Of a DNA stretch of 10,246 bases, positions 1 through 6,968 are shown one piece after another (positions within the stretch are counted from its first letter, which is position 1; each line of letters starts with the position of its first letter). This DNA is from Candidatus Parcubacteria bacterium (GTDB lineage Bacteria; Patescibacteriota; Minisyncoccia; Minisyncoccales; Minisyncoccaceae): positions 5,458 through 15,703 of the forward strand of contig JAGOOU010000011.1 in assembly GCA_017992335.1 (NCBI GenBank). Reading direction: 5' to 3'. The notes under the pieces are model-generated. The model ran no database searches and was not told the DNA's origin. It worked only from the letters and a program-made list of their open reading frames with translations. The position numbers and the translations under genes are program-made.

Positions 1-12
1 AAAAAATAATAC

Positions 13-49
13 AGGCGCAAAATAATTAAATTTAAGCGCTTCTTTTTTT
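13..49 (+). terminator. possible plus-strand terminator at left edge
   Basis: A short stem is visible: AGGCGC (13-18) pairs with GCGCTT (36-41), using one G-U pair, and a T-tract follows at 43-49. The 17-base loop is long and AT-rich, so the hairpin is weak. It would serve a plus-strand gene ending left of the window, which cannot be seen. On the minus strand the same stem has an A-C mismatch, so it is a poorer terminator for the exporter gene that ends at 185. Confidence 0.3.
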
Positions 50-184
50 ATCTCAAGTTTAATAATTGTAATCTATCCCCTATCTCTACCCAGTCCAAAG
101 TTCTGAATGTATCACATAGCCAACCCACTTTAACTTTTATCTTCAAATATTATTTCCAAACAACTTTAATATTTATACTTTTCA

Positions 185-1969
185 TTAACTACCTCCCACA
201 ATAACTGTTTGGATGTTAATCATTTTCTTATAAATATTATTTGTTTTCAATAATTCTTTGTGGGTTCCTTCGCCTGCTACTTTTCCTTTATCCAAAACAA
301 TTATTTTGTCTGCATCTTTAATGGTTGACAATCTATGGGCGATAATAATAGTTGTTCTTCCATGGGAAGCTCTTTCTATTGATTCTTTAATTAAAGACTC
401 ATTCTCAACGTCTAAACTTGATGTTGCTTCATCAAAGATAAGAATTGAAGGATTTTTAATTAAAGCTCTGGCTATTCCCACTCTCTGTCTTTCTCCTCCT
501 GAAAGCTTTACTCCCCTTTCACCTATTATTGTATCTATTCCTTTTTCCATGTTTCTAACAAAACAATCAACCCTTGCTGTTTCTATTGCTTTTTTTAATT
601 CCTTTTCTTCTACTTTTTCATTGGTTCCAAAAAGAATATTATATCTTAGTGTATCATCAAAAAGAACAATGTCTTGAGGAACCATACCAATTGCTTTCCT
701 GTAATCAGATAAAGACAGCTCTTTTAAGTTGTGACCATCAATTAATATTTTTCCTTTTTGCGGGTCATAAGCTCTAATTAACAATTGGATAATTGTTGAT
801 TTTCCTGCTCCACTTGCTCCGACAATTGCTACTCTTTGTCCAGGTTCTATTAATAAATTAATGTTTTTTAAAGCTGCTTGTTCTCTTAATTCTTTATCCT
901 TAATATCTCTTGCTGGATAATTAAAAGAAACCCCTTTATACTCTATTCTTCCATTAAAATTATTAATAATAACTGGATCGTCTATTTCCTTAATATCTGG
1001 TTTTGTTTCTATGAGATAAAAATAGTTTTTGATTTCAGAATAAAGCCTAGATAATCTTCTTTGAGTTCTTGATAAATACCATATTCTATCGAAAGCATTA
1101 TTTGACCAAGACAAGACTACAACTAAAAATCCTGGAGTATATACTCCTTTATAAACTAGAGATATTCCTAAAATTAAGGCTCCTACTCTAGTTATTCCGG
1201 AAACCATATTCCTCATTTGAGCATAATTAATAAACCTTAGCCAAACTTTTTTCTCTTTAGCAATAATCATAGCCATATTGCTATCATATTCTTTAATCAC
1301 TTCCTTTTCTTTAGCGTTAATTTTAATCAAAGATATATTTCTTAATAGTTCTGATTGTTTTTTATCAGAATCAGCCCATCTATCTTGAAGGGTTTGAAGG
1401 TCTTTGCCTAAAATAATGTTGGTATAGAAGGTAAAAAAAAGAAAAATGAAAACTCCAGCCATGACAATTGCTCCTAGAAGAGGAGATAAATAAAACAAGG
1501 CTACGATTGTTACAAATACTTGAAGAAATGCAGGAATAATTTGATAGATCATTGTATTGCCCAGTTCAATTAGCGCATTCTGTCCTCTATCAATTATGCT
1601 TTTCTTAATTCCTGAATTTTGATTTTCATGCTGTCCAATTGAAAATTCAAAAACCCTATTCAATGTTTTGTTTGCCACGCTTCTTGGAATATCAAACTCA
1701 AATTTCTTAATCTCTATATTCTCTCTGACATAATTAACAATAATCTCATTGAAAAATATAATTCCTAAGGAAAGAAGACAGAGCATTATTACTTTTTCCA
1801 TTTCCTGGCCTTGCAAAATACCATCAACAACTTTTCCATAAATATATGGAGAAATAAGAGCTAAAGACTCATTAACAATCATTAAAAGAAATATTATTAA
1901 AACTACCCTTAAAAAGGGCTTGTAAATATCTTTAATTCTTTTTAGGAAATCCCAAAATGTTAATTCCAT
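185..1969 (-). CDS. ABC exporter, fused permease and ATPase (ABCB/MsbA type)
   Basis: This is a half-transporter of the type IV exporter fold: an N-terminal membrane domain with about six helices, then one ATPase domain. Numbering from the upstream TTG at 1996, the nucleotide-binding domain is complete: Walker A GASGAGKST (393-401), Q-loop Gln441, signature LSGGERQ (498-504), Walker B ending in DE (522-523), D-loop SSLD (526-529) and switch His554. Two such subunits would pair in the cytoplasmic membrane and export a substrate, probably lipid, peptide or drug; the substrate cannot be read from sequence. I chose ATG at 1969 (MELTFWDF). A TTG at 1996 would add nine residues, has AAAAAGG just upstream, and overlaps the end of the 60-aa gene by 8 bases, so it is a real alternative. 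It appears co-transcribed with that small gene and lies downstream of the structured RNA. Function is confident, substrate unknown. Confidence 0.95.
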   Translation of the reverse strand: MELTFWDFLKRIKDIYKPFLRVVLIIFLLMIVNESLALISPYIYGKVVDGILQGQEMEKVIMLCLLSLGIIFFNEIIVNYVRENIEIKKFEFDIPRSVANKTLNRVFEFSIGQHENQNSGIKKSIIDRGQNALIELGNTMIYQIIPAFLQVFVTIVALFYLSPLLGAIVMAGVFIFLFFTFYTNIILGKDLQTLQDRWADSDKKQSELLRNISLIKINAKEKEVIKEYDSNMAMIIAKEKKVWLRFINYAQMRNMVSGITRVGALILGISLVYKGVYTPGFLVVVLSWSNNAFDRIWYLSRTQRRLSRLYSEIKNYFYLIETKPDIKEIDDPVIINNFNGRIEYKGVSFNYPARDIKDKELREQAALKNINLLIEPGQRVAIVGASGAGKSTIIQLLIRAYDPQKGKILIDGHNLKELSLSDYRKAIGMVPQDIVLFDDTLRYNILFGTNEKVEEKELKKAIETARVDCFVRNMEKGIDTIIGERGVKLSGGERQRVGIARALIKNPSILIFDEATSSLDVENESLIKESIERASHGRTTIIIAHRLSTIKDADKIIVLDKGKVAGEGTHKELLKTNNIYKKMINIQTVIVGGS

Positions 1970-1988
1970 TATTTTTCTATAATTTATT

Positions 1989-2171
1989 TTAATCAAAATT
2001 CCTTTTTAATTTCTCTTTTTTTGATTGAATTATTTTGTTTGTCCTATTTTCAGCTAGAGAGCCGCAATCAAGAGTTCCTATTGCCATTAAAATTGCTTCT
2101 TTTTCTTCTTTGTTTAAAGAATAATTATTTAAAATATTCATTAATATTTTGATTGCTTCTTTATATTCCAT
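1989..2171 (-). CDS. small helical protein, 60 aa, unknown function
   Basis: This encodes a short charged protein, mostly alpha-helical, with the pattern YKEAIKILMNIL, then NKEEKEAILMAIGTLDCGSLAENR. Small proteins of this general look (EEKEAI..AIG.L..SLAE.R) occur as hypotheticals in many bacteria, but I know no function. It has no signal peptide or membrane segment. Its stop lies 20 bases before the ATG chosen for the exporter, or overlaps that gene by 8 bases if the TTG start is used, so the two are almost certainly one transcript. No Shine-Dalgarno sequence precedes the ATG. No clear promoter lies between it and the terminator of the upstream RNA, so it may depend on readthrough from 2396-2424. 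Confidence 0.75.
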   Translation of the reverse strand: MEYKEAIKILMNILNNYSLNKEEKEAILMAIGTLDCGSLAENRTNKIIQSKKEKLKRNFD

Positions 2172-2207
2172 GATATATTGTTATTTTAACATAGAATAAT
2201 ACTTTTT

Positions 2208-2389
2208 AAAATAAAAGAAGCTCTCATTGAGAAGTTCTTTTTATAAAAGTTCTCAACGAGAGCATTGTAAGTCCCATATACTGCCGGGATCAGCAGTTTT
2301 CGCGCTCAATTATCTGTAAGCGCCCCAGCTTTATGCTATGCTTGGATCGGTGCATTGGTACTACGGTGTTAAGGCGCTGGAACCTCAAC
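2208..2389 (-). ncRNA. structured RNA of unknown family, about 180 nt; small RNA or leader
   Basis: No ORF covers this block, and it is much richer in GC than its flanks. The minus strand is favoured for three reasons: a TTGACA-17-TATAAA promoter sits directly upstream, a hairpin plus T-tract sits at the end, and stem positions that are G-U pairs on the minus strand would be A-C mismatches on the plus strand. Visible pairings are: AGCGCC/GGCGCT (2373-2378 with 2319-2324); an alternative using the same bases, 2319-2323 with 2302-2306; hairpin ACTGC/GCAGT (2293-2297 with 2280-2284), whose loop TCCC (2286-2289) can pair with GGGA (2272-2275) as an H-type pseudoknot; and the terminal hairpin 2220-2263. 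It does not show the signatures I know for tmRNA, RNase P RNA, SRP RNA or the common riboswitches. It lies just upstream of the 60-aa/exporter unit, so it may be an attenuating leader or a free small RNA. Ends are estimates. Confidence 0.65.
2209..2263 (-). terminator. intrinsic terminator of the structured RNA
   Basis: On the minus strand GCTCTCGTTGAGAA (2263-2250) pairs with TTCTCAATGAGAGC (2233-2220), with a single G-U pair. The stem is extended by CTTTT/AAAAG after a 3-nt bulge and is followed by TTCTTTTATTTT. This is a strong rho-independent terminator. Because the 60-aa gene starts only about 40 bases further on, it could act as an attenuator for that unit. Confidence 0.8.
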
Positions 2390-2395
2390 AATTAT

Positions 2396-2424
2396 TTTAT
2401 ATTAAATATTTAAAAAATTGTCAA
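2396..2424 (-). promoter_or_regulatory. sigma-70 promoter of the structured RNA
   Basis: On the minus strand there is a consensus -35 TTGACA (2424-2419), a 17-base spacer, and a -10 TATAAA (2401-2396). The transcript would start near 2389 with GTTGAGG. It is one of the best promoter matches in the window and points directly into the GC-rich block. Confidence 0.7.
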
Positions 2425-2508
2425 TAGAAACAAATTATTTATAAAATCAAAAATTGTGATTAAAACATGGCATTTAAAATAGTCTAAACACAATACAACT
2501 AATGTGTC

Positions 2509-4242
2509 CTATGCTTTGCTTAGCTCTCCTCTTTCAACAAGTTCTTCTTTAAACTTTTTGATTATTGGATTTTTAGCCCAAAACGCATTAATGTTTGTAT
2601 ATCCTGAATCTGCTTCTTTTTTATATTCATCAGGTATTCCAAATGTTTGCTCTTTATAATCTTCTGGCTTATAAACAAGGTGACCCATCTGGCAAATCTT
2701 TTCTTTAATACCATAATCATTCATTCCAACTCTTGGATCATATATATTATCAATATACACTCTCCCCTTGTCATCATAAGCCATAGCAAATATTAAATCA
2801 TCTCCCTCTGGACTTTTGACTTCGTATTCTTCTATACTAATATCTCCTTTTTTATAACTATCTACTATCTTTTCTTTTGTAAAATCTGGAATTAAACTCT
2901 GAGGAGGATTACGAGAAAATCCATATTCAAATAGTCCACTAACTCCATCATAATATTTTTGAGCAAATTCTTTAAAATAATCTGGAACATTAGAACCATT
3001 AAGAAATTCTGATATATTTTTCCTTTTTTCTGGATATTTGTTATACCAATCTTCTATCTCTGCTTTTGCTATTGGATTTTGATTAAGTTCTTCGAAAGCT
3101 TCTGCAATTTTTTTGTAATATTCTTGAGTTTCACTTTTCGTTAAAGAAATATCTTTAACGGATTTATAACATCCCTTGTCCAAGCTAACATGTCTACTCT
3201 CGTTAGAAAAATACATATAATTCATGAAAAACTTCTGACAAAATTCTTGGTACCATTTCCATTCTGGATTTTTTAATTCAAGATATTCTTCTTTAAATTC
3301 CAATTCATCTATAAGTCTATTAGATTGTTTTTCTGGAATGTATTTACTAAGATAGTTATTAAAATTATTATCTTTTTTAAAGGAAGAAATAATTTTATAT
3401 ATATCTTTATCTAACTTAGCGCTTTGAACATAATGATGAAGACGATTATCTTCCTCCCCCTTCATTATTCTGTCACCATCTTTTCCAGGATAAGACTTCC
3501 ATTGATTATCAGAATCAGAGATACGAAACAATCTAGTTTTCCATTTGTTTTCATCTTTAACTAAAGCGATTATCTTTTCTCCGCTCCCACTTATATCTGT
3601 GAACATAAACTCTCTGCCATCTATTATGGCATAATTTTTAAACTTATCCTTTATTTCTTCATATATTTTTTGAACAGATTCAGGTTGTTCTTTAATATTT
3701 GATTCTATGTCTTTAAAGGCTTCTTCTATTGCTTCTTGACTCTCTTTTGGATTTAAAATTTCTGTGCTTTTTGTTTCTTTTAACAATTCTTCTTGCTCTG
3801 TATTATTAGGTAATTCAGTTTTAACTTCTTCTGTTTCTTTTATTTCTTTATTCAAACTCTGGGTTATTTCTTGTTTATTTTCCAATGGTTTTATTAATTG
3901 ATCTTCTGATTTTTCATCCCATCTATCAAACAACTCTTCTTTGTCCTCAATCTCCTTTTCTTTAGTATTATTTATTAATTCCTCATATTCTTTTTCAATC
4001 TGAGGCTTGATATTCTCACCAATGCCAAATTTATAGGAATACTCTCTCCATTTATTCAACTCTTCTTCAACAGTAAATATTTTTTCTTTTTCTGAACTCT
4101 CTCTAAATTGCTTCTCTGCTTCTTGATAATCAGAAGTACCAACTATTCTATCAAATAATTCATTTTTATCTTCTCCATTAATTAAATCATCTTCTAATTC
4201 TTCTCTTTTAAGTTCACTGTTTTCTTCTTTTTCTGTTGGCAT
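2509..4242 (-). CDS. 577-aa acidic protein of unknown function
   Basis: I do not recognise this protein. Residues 1 to about 200 are highly charged, Glu/Lys-rich and low in complexity, probably an extended or coiled-coil region. From about residue 200 onward the sequence looks globular, with many aromatics. It includes a stretch with FTDISGSGEKIIALVKD, then RISDSDNQWKSYPG, then HHYVQSAKLD (about 213-276), and a C-terminal part with DLIFAMAYDDKGRVYIDNIY near residue 490. There is no signal peptide or membrane helix, so it is probably cytoplasmic. The ATG at 4242 lies 11 bases after the stop of the 89-aa gene, with no Shine-Dalgarno sequence, so translation probably depends on the operon. It is the last gene of the mutase operon. 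The charged N-terminus and a separate C-terminal domain suggest a scaffold or modular protein, but that is only inference. Confidence 0.8.
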   Translation of the reverse strand: MPTEKEENSELKREELEDDLINGEDKNELFDRIVGTSDYQEAEKQFRESSEKEKIFTVEEELNKWREYSYKFGIGENIKPQIEKEYEELINNTKEKEIEDKEELFDRWDEKSEDQLIKPLENKQEITQSLNKEIKETEEVKTELPNNTEQEELLKETKSTEILNPKESQEAIEEAFKDIESNIKEQPESVQKIYEEIKDKFKNYAIIDGREFMFTDISGSGEKIIALVKDENKWKTRLFRISDSDNQWKSYPGKDGDRIMKGEEDNRLHHYVQSAKLDKDIYKIISSFKKDNNFNNYLSKYIPEKQSNRLIDELEFKEEYLELKNPEWKWYQEFCQKFFMNYMYFSNESRHVSLDKGCYKSVKDISLTKSETQEYYKKIAEAFEELNQNPIAKAEIEDWYNKYPEKRKNISEFLNGSNVPDYFKEFAQKYYDGVSGLFEYGFSRNPPQSLIPDFTKEKIVDSYKKGDISIEEYEVKSPEGDDLIFAMAYDDKGRVYIDNIYDPRVGMNDYGIKEKICQMGHLVYKPEDYKEQTFGIPDEYKKEADSGYTNINAFWAKNPIIKKFKEELVERGELSKA

Positions 4243-4253
4243 AATATAAGAGA

Positions 4254-4523
4254 TTAATCTTCATTAGCTAGGCCTTCAAGAAGCTCTAATCTTGCTTCTA
4301 GTTGAGACAAAATAATTTCTACTTGTTCTAGTCTTTGTTTCAATTGAGGGTCTTCTTCTTGCTCTAATTTTTCTATTATAGACCTTCTTTCTTCATTTAA
4401 TTCTTCCATCTTATTTTTCGTGTTTTGCTTAAGCTCTATAACGTTTTCTCCTATCTTTTGCAATTCTTCTGGACTCTTTTCTTGTCTTGATTCTTGTTCT
4501 TCAAGTGGTTGTTCAAAATTCAT
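4254..4523 (-). CDS. 89-aa coiled-coil protein, unknown function
   Basis: This is a short, almost entirely helical protein, rich in Glu, Gln, Lys and Leu. Heptad-like spacing runs from about residue 18 to the end (IGENVIELKQ, MEELNEERRS, LEQVEIILSQLEARLELLEG), as expected of a coiled coil. There are no catalytic motifs, signal peptide or membrane segment. It lies 10 bases after the ferritin-like gene and 11 before the 577-aa gene, all on the same strand. Its most likely role is a partner or oligomerisation subunit of one of those products, which is inference from spacing only. No Shine-Dalgarno sequence is visible; the leader is A/T only. Confidence 0.75.
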   Translation of the reverse strand: MNFEQPLEEQESRQEKSPEELQKIGENVIELKQNTKNKMEELNEERRSIIEKLEQEEDPQLKQRLEQVEIILSQLEARLELLEGLANED

Positions 4524-4533
4524 ATTTTTATTT

Positions 4534-4995
4534 TTATTTATTATTATTTTTCTCTTCTTCTAACCTTTGCTTTATTTTACTAACATGACTTTTTGTTTGT
4601 TCTTCGAGCACTTTTAAGTGATTTTTGATTGACTCTGAATCTGTAGAGATAATATCAAAATAATTACTTTCTATCATCGAGGTCTCGAAATCATAAGCAA
4701 TCCCTAAAGCATCTATCAAACTTATATCTTCTTTTGCTTTTTCTATTGCTTCTTTAATATTTTCATTTAAAAGCTTAACTGGCTGTATTCTAAACCTTTC
4801 TTTAAAGAAAACTTCTTTATTGCTGTCTATAATGTTTTTTAAATTAATTATATTAGAAAAATGCATTTTCTCATCTTTAGAAATGCTCTCCCAAAATTCT
4901 TTTTCAAATTTATTAGCATAAGCTAAATAAAGGTCTCCAATAAGAGATTCGTTTTCAGCCATTGTATCTATGATTTCTAATTGATTTTTATCCAT
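4534..4995 (-). CDS. ferritin-like four-helix protein, possibly diiron, 153 aa
   Basis: The protein reads as four long helices: an early helix with ENESLIGDLYLAYANKF (14-30), a second with EKMHF (42-46), a third with DALGIAYDFETSMIES (95-110), and a fourth with LEEQTKSHVSKI (130-141). This resembles the rubrerythrin/ferritin-like fold. The ExxH motif at E42-H45, carboxylates at E14/E16 and E104/E109, and His137 could supply metal ligands. The last ExxH is degenerate, since the residue three before His137 is Thr134, so metal binding is uncertain. Known relatives store iron or reduce peroxides; the role here is unproven. It starts 26 bases after the mutase stop and leads the short-spaced cassette with the 89-aa and 577-aa genes. 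No Shine-Dalgarno sequence is seen. Confidence 0.6.
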   Translation of the reverse strand: MDKNQLEIIDTMAENESLIGDLYLAYANKFEKEFWESISKDEKMHFSNIINLKNIIDSNKEVFFKERFRIQPVKLLNENIKEAIEKAKEDISLIDALGIAYDFETSMIESNYFDIISTDSESIKNHLKVLEEQTKSHVSKIKQRLEEEKNNNK

Positions 4996-5021
4996 ATTAT
5001 AATTATTTTATTCTTTAATTA

Positions 5022-6413
5022 TCATTTAAAAGGTGCATTAATAGCTTTAATTAATTCTTGCTTTTTCTTTGCAAAAACATCCTTGTTTTTTGCTTCAATT
5101 ACTAACCTTAAAACTGGCTCTGTATTAGATGGTCTTAGTAAAAACCAGAAATCATCAAAATCAATTCTCAAGCCATCTATTTCCGTAATCTTTCCCTTGC
5201 TATACATCTTCTTTAATTTTTTCATTTTTTCTTCCTTTTTTTCTGTAACAAAATTTATTTCTCCTGAATGATAATATTTTTGGAAAGGACTAATCATCTT
5301 TGACAAAGGTTCTCTTTCTTTTTTAATTCTTTTAAGAATTTTCAAAAGAACGATAAAAGGGATTTCATAAAATAATTTTTCCCCATAATAATAATGACCG
5401 GACATTTCTCCTCCAAAAATAATATTATCTTTTCTCATTTTTTCCTTTATTAAGGAGTGGCCAATACAGAATTGAATTCCTTTCCCCTCTTTAATGCTTT
5501 CTTTAATAATATTACTTGAACGGATGTCATAAAGAATTTTAGATTTTTTTCTTTTGGATAAAGGTAATTCTTCAAGAATAATTTTTGCCATAAGAGCTGT
5601 TATGAAATCTCCTGGAATTGGCTCTGCTTTTTCATTAATGAAAATAACCCTATCAGCGTCTCCGTCTAAAGCTACTCCCATATCTGACTTTTTCTCTTTA
5701 ACTAATTTAATAATATCTCTCAAATTATCTTGAATCATCGGATCTGGAACATGATTGGGAAAAGAACCGTCTGGATTGCAATAAAGAGGATAAACTTTTA
5801 TTCCTGTATTTTTAAGAATTTTTAAAATTATCGGACCCCCTACCCCGTTTCCAGCATCAATAGACAAAGAGATGCCCTTAAGTTCTCCCTTTTTAATTCT
5901 CGCAAGTTTTAAATTAGATTGAATATATTCTTTCTCAATATTCTTTTTTGATATCCTTCCTCTCTTTATTTTATTATTCTTTTCTTTTACAAATTCATGT
6001 TTTAAAAGATAGTCTCTCATCCAAAAGATTCCAGAATCTCCTGCCACAGGAATTGCTTTCTCTCTTGTCATTTTTAGTCCATTAAAAGGATTGGGATTGT
6101 GAGAAGAGGTAATGATAACTCCACCGTCGTAATCATACTTTGATACTGCGAAATAAAGCATTGGAGTAGTAATTAATCCCAAATCAACAACATCTCCTCC
6201 CTCATCTCTTACTCCATCTGCAAATCCCTTAAACAATCTTGGAGAAGATTCACGAATATCTCTTCCTACTGCAATTTTTAATTTCTTCTTTTTATTTTTC
6301 TTTTTTAAAAGAAGAATAAAACACCTCCCTATTTGGTAAGTTGTTTCTTCATTGATCTCTTGGGGATAAATTCCCCTTAGATCATATAATCTAAAAATAT
6401 TCTCGTTTATCAT
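5022..6413 (-). CDS. phosphomannomutase/phosphoglucomutase
   Basis: This is a complete alpha-D-phosphohexomutase, which interconverts hexose 1- and 6-phosphates (mannose or glucose) for nucleotide-sugar and envelope glycan synthesis in the cytoplasm. All four domain signatures are present. Counting from the ATG they are: active-site TSSHNP with phospho-Ser104, metal loop DGDADR (250-255), sugar-binding GEMSGH (335-340) and the phosphate-binding RPSNTEP (427-433). The length of 463 aa is normal. I chose ATG at 6413 (MINENIFRLYDLRG); a TTG three codons earlier is possible but adds nothing typical of the family. No Shine-Dalgarno sequence precedes it. The long Lys-rich run at about 36-45 is an AT-rich-genome trait. 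It is the first gene of a run with the ferritin-like, coiled-coil and 577-aa genes. Which hexose is preferred cannot be told. Confidence 0.96.
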   Translation of the reverse strand: MINENIFRLYDLRGIYPQEINEETTYQIGRCFILLLKKKNKKKKLKIAVGRDIRESSPRLFKGFADGVRDEGGDVVDLGLITTPMLYFAVSKYDYDGGVIITSSHNPNPFNGLKMTREKAIPVAGDSGIFWMRDYLLKHEFVKEKNNKIKRGRISKKNIEKEYIQSNLKLARIKKGELKGISLSIDAGNGVGGPIILKILKNTGIKVYPLYCNPDGSFPNHVPDPMIQDNLRDIIKLVKEKKSDMGVALDGDADRVIFINEKAEPIPGDFITALMAKIILEELPLSKRKKSKILYDIRSSNIIKESIKEGKGIQFCIGHSLIKEKMRKDNIIFGGEMSGHYYYGEKLFYEIPFIVLLKILKRIKKEREPLSKMISPFQKYYHSGEINFVTEKKEEKMKKLKKMYSKGKITEIDGLRIDFDDFWFLLRPSNTEPVLRLVIEAKNKDVFAKKKQELIKAINAPFK

Positions 6414-6428
6414 TTTTAACAATTATGG

Positions 6429-6434
6429 ATTATA
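6429..6434 (-). promoter_or_regulatory. likely -10 element of the mutase operon
   Basis: A perfect TATAAT lies on the minus strand, 15 bases before the ATG at 6413. Transcription would start near 6422 and give a leader of about 10 bases. No good -35 element is present at 17 bases. A TTGAAA further upstream pairs better with a TAAAAT at 16-base spacing. The exact promoter is therefore uncertain. Confidence 0.4.
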
Positions 6435-6514
6435 GATTAATTTTATCTTAATTCTGTATTTTTTCAAGGCTCAAAAAATTAAGGAATTTTAATAGTAGAA
6501 TAGATGTTTTTTAT

Positions 6515-6543
6515 TTGACAAAATAAAACATTTAACATATGTT
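6515..6543 (+). promoter_or_regulatory. promoter of the three-helix membrane protein
   Basis: TTGACA (6515-6520), a 17-base spacer and TATGTT (6538-6543) form a good sigma-70 promoter. The -10 element covers the ATG at 6539, so that ATG would lie upstream of the transcription start (about 6550) and cannot be used by this transcript. Confidence 0.65.
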
Positions 6544-6577
6544 TAGCTTGTCTTTTAAAATTGAAAAGGTGTTGAGA

Positions 6578-6961
6578 ATGCTGACTTTTGATGAGATAAA
6601 AATCTTAATCACGTTTGCGTCGCTGATGATAAGCATACCATCCGCTATGCTTTTTATTCTTTTGTGTAGACATTTGAACAACATCAGCCCTACTGATTCT
6701 TGGACTGGCCCAGTTAAGACTTCTTATATTGCAACCATTCTTTCCGCCATTTGTTGGCTAACAAGTCTCTGTCTTGTCCTTCAAAAAACAAGAATTGTTG
6801 TAGCTATCGGATTGATGATTACTATGCTTGTAGCATCAGCACTTTTAACAGGAGTGTTATTCTCTGGAGCAGTCATAATGACTGTCAAAAATCCAGAAAA
6901 AATGGCTAATGTAAAGAAGAAAAGCAATTTATTATCAGGTATGTTCAAACTTTATACCTGA
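6578..6961 (+). CDS. three-helix membrane protein, 127 aa, unknown function
   Basis: This is a small integral membrane protein with three hydrophobic spans at about residues 7-29, 48-68 and 73-103, and a Lys-rich C-terminal tail. It has no catalytic motif, and I do not recognise the family. The open frame extends back to ATG 6539, but I placed the start at ATG 6578 (MLTFDEIKIL). The promoter -10 overlaps the earlier ATG, while 6578 has AAAGGTG about 7 bases upstream, the clearest Shine-Dalgarno sequence in the window. It is the only plus-strand protein gene here, and its base composition looks somewhat higher in GC than its neighbours. With its own promoter and a terminator at its 3' end it forms a monocistronic unit convergent with the HtrA-like gene. 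Recent acquisition is possible but not shown. Confidence 0.75.
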   Translation: MLTFDEIKILITFASLMISIPSAMLFILLCRHLNNISPTDSWTGPVKTSYIATILSAICWLTSLCLVLQKTRIVVAIGLMITMLVASALLTGVLFSGAVIMTVKNPEKMANVKKKSNLLSGMFKLYT

Positions 6962-6968
6962 TTTTTTT
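6934..6968 (+). terminator. intrinsic terminator overlapping two gene ends
   Basis: ATCAGGTAT (6934-6942) pairs perfectly with ATACCTGAT (6954-6962) across an 11-base loop, followed by seven T (6962-6968). The 5' arm encodes the last codons of the membrane protein, and its TGA stop (6959-6961) is inside the 3' arm. The T-tract overlaps the TAA stop of the convergent protease (6967-6969). On the minus strand no U-tract follows, so it terminates plus-strand transcription only. Confidence 0.85.

Noticed and set aside
62..165. A minus-strand frame reading GWLCDTFRTLDWVEIGDRL, ending at a TAA, could be the tail of a lost gene.
   Set aside because: It is only about 33 codons long between stops, has no ATG or ribosome site, and I cannot tie it to a family. 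A gene remnant is possible but unsupported.
258..677. Plus-strand open frame inside the exporter gene.
   Set aside because: It is antisense to conserved ATPase motifs and is a shadow of the real gene; the same holds for plus-strand frames at 574-777, 4981-5271, 7478-7768, 8976-9239 and 9354-9701.
2264..2388. Plus-strand text GGTACTACGG after CGGTGCATT, and TAAGCGCCCCAGC, resembles parts of 5S rRNA.
   Set aside because: The matching loop E partner (GAGAGTAGG) and a closing helix are missing, spacing is wrong, and promoter, terminator and wobble pairs all favour the minus strand.
2208..2389. tracrRNA-like or transposon guide RNA.
   Set aside because: No cas, tnpB or iscB gene and no repeat match occur in the window.
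2453..2494. Possible terminator of the 577-aa operon: ATTGTG/CACAAT followed by TTTTTGATTTT on the minus strand.
   Set aside because: The stem is only 6 bp with a 30-base loop, too weak to claim as a terminator.
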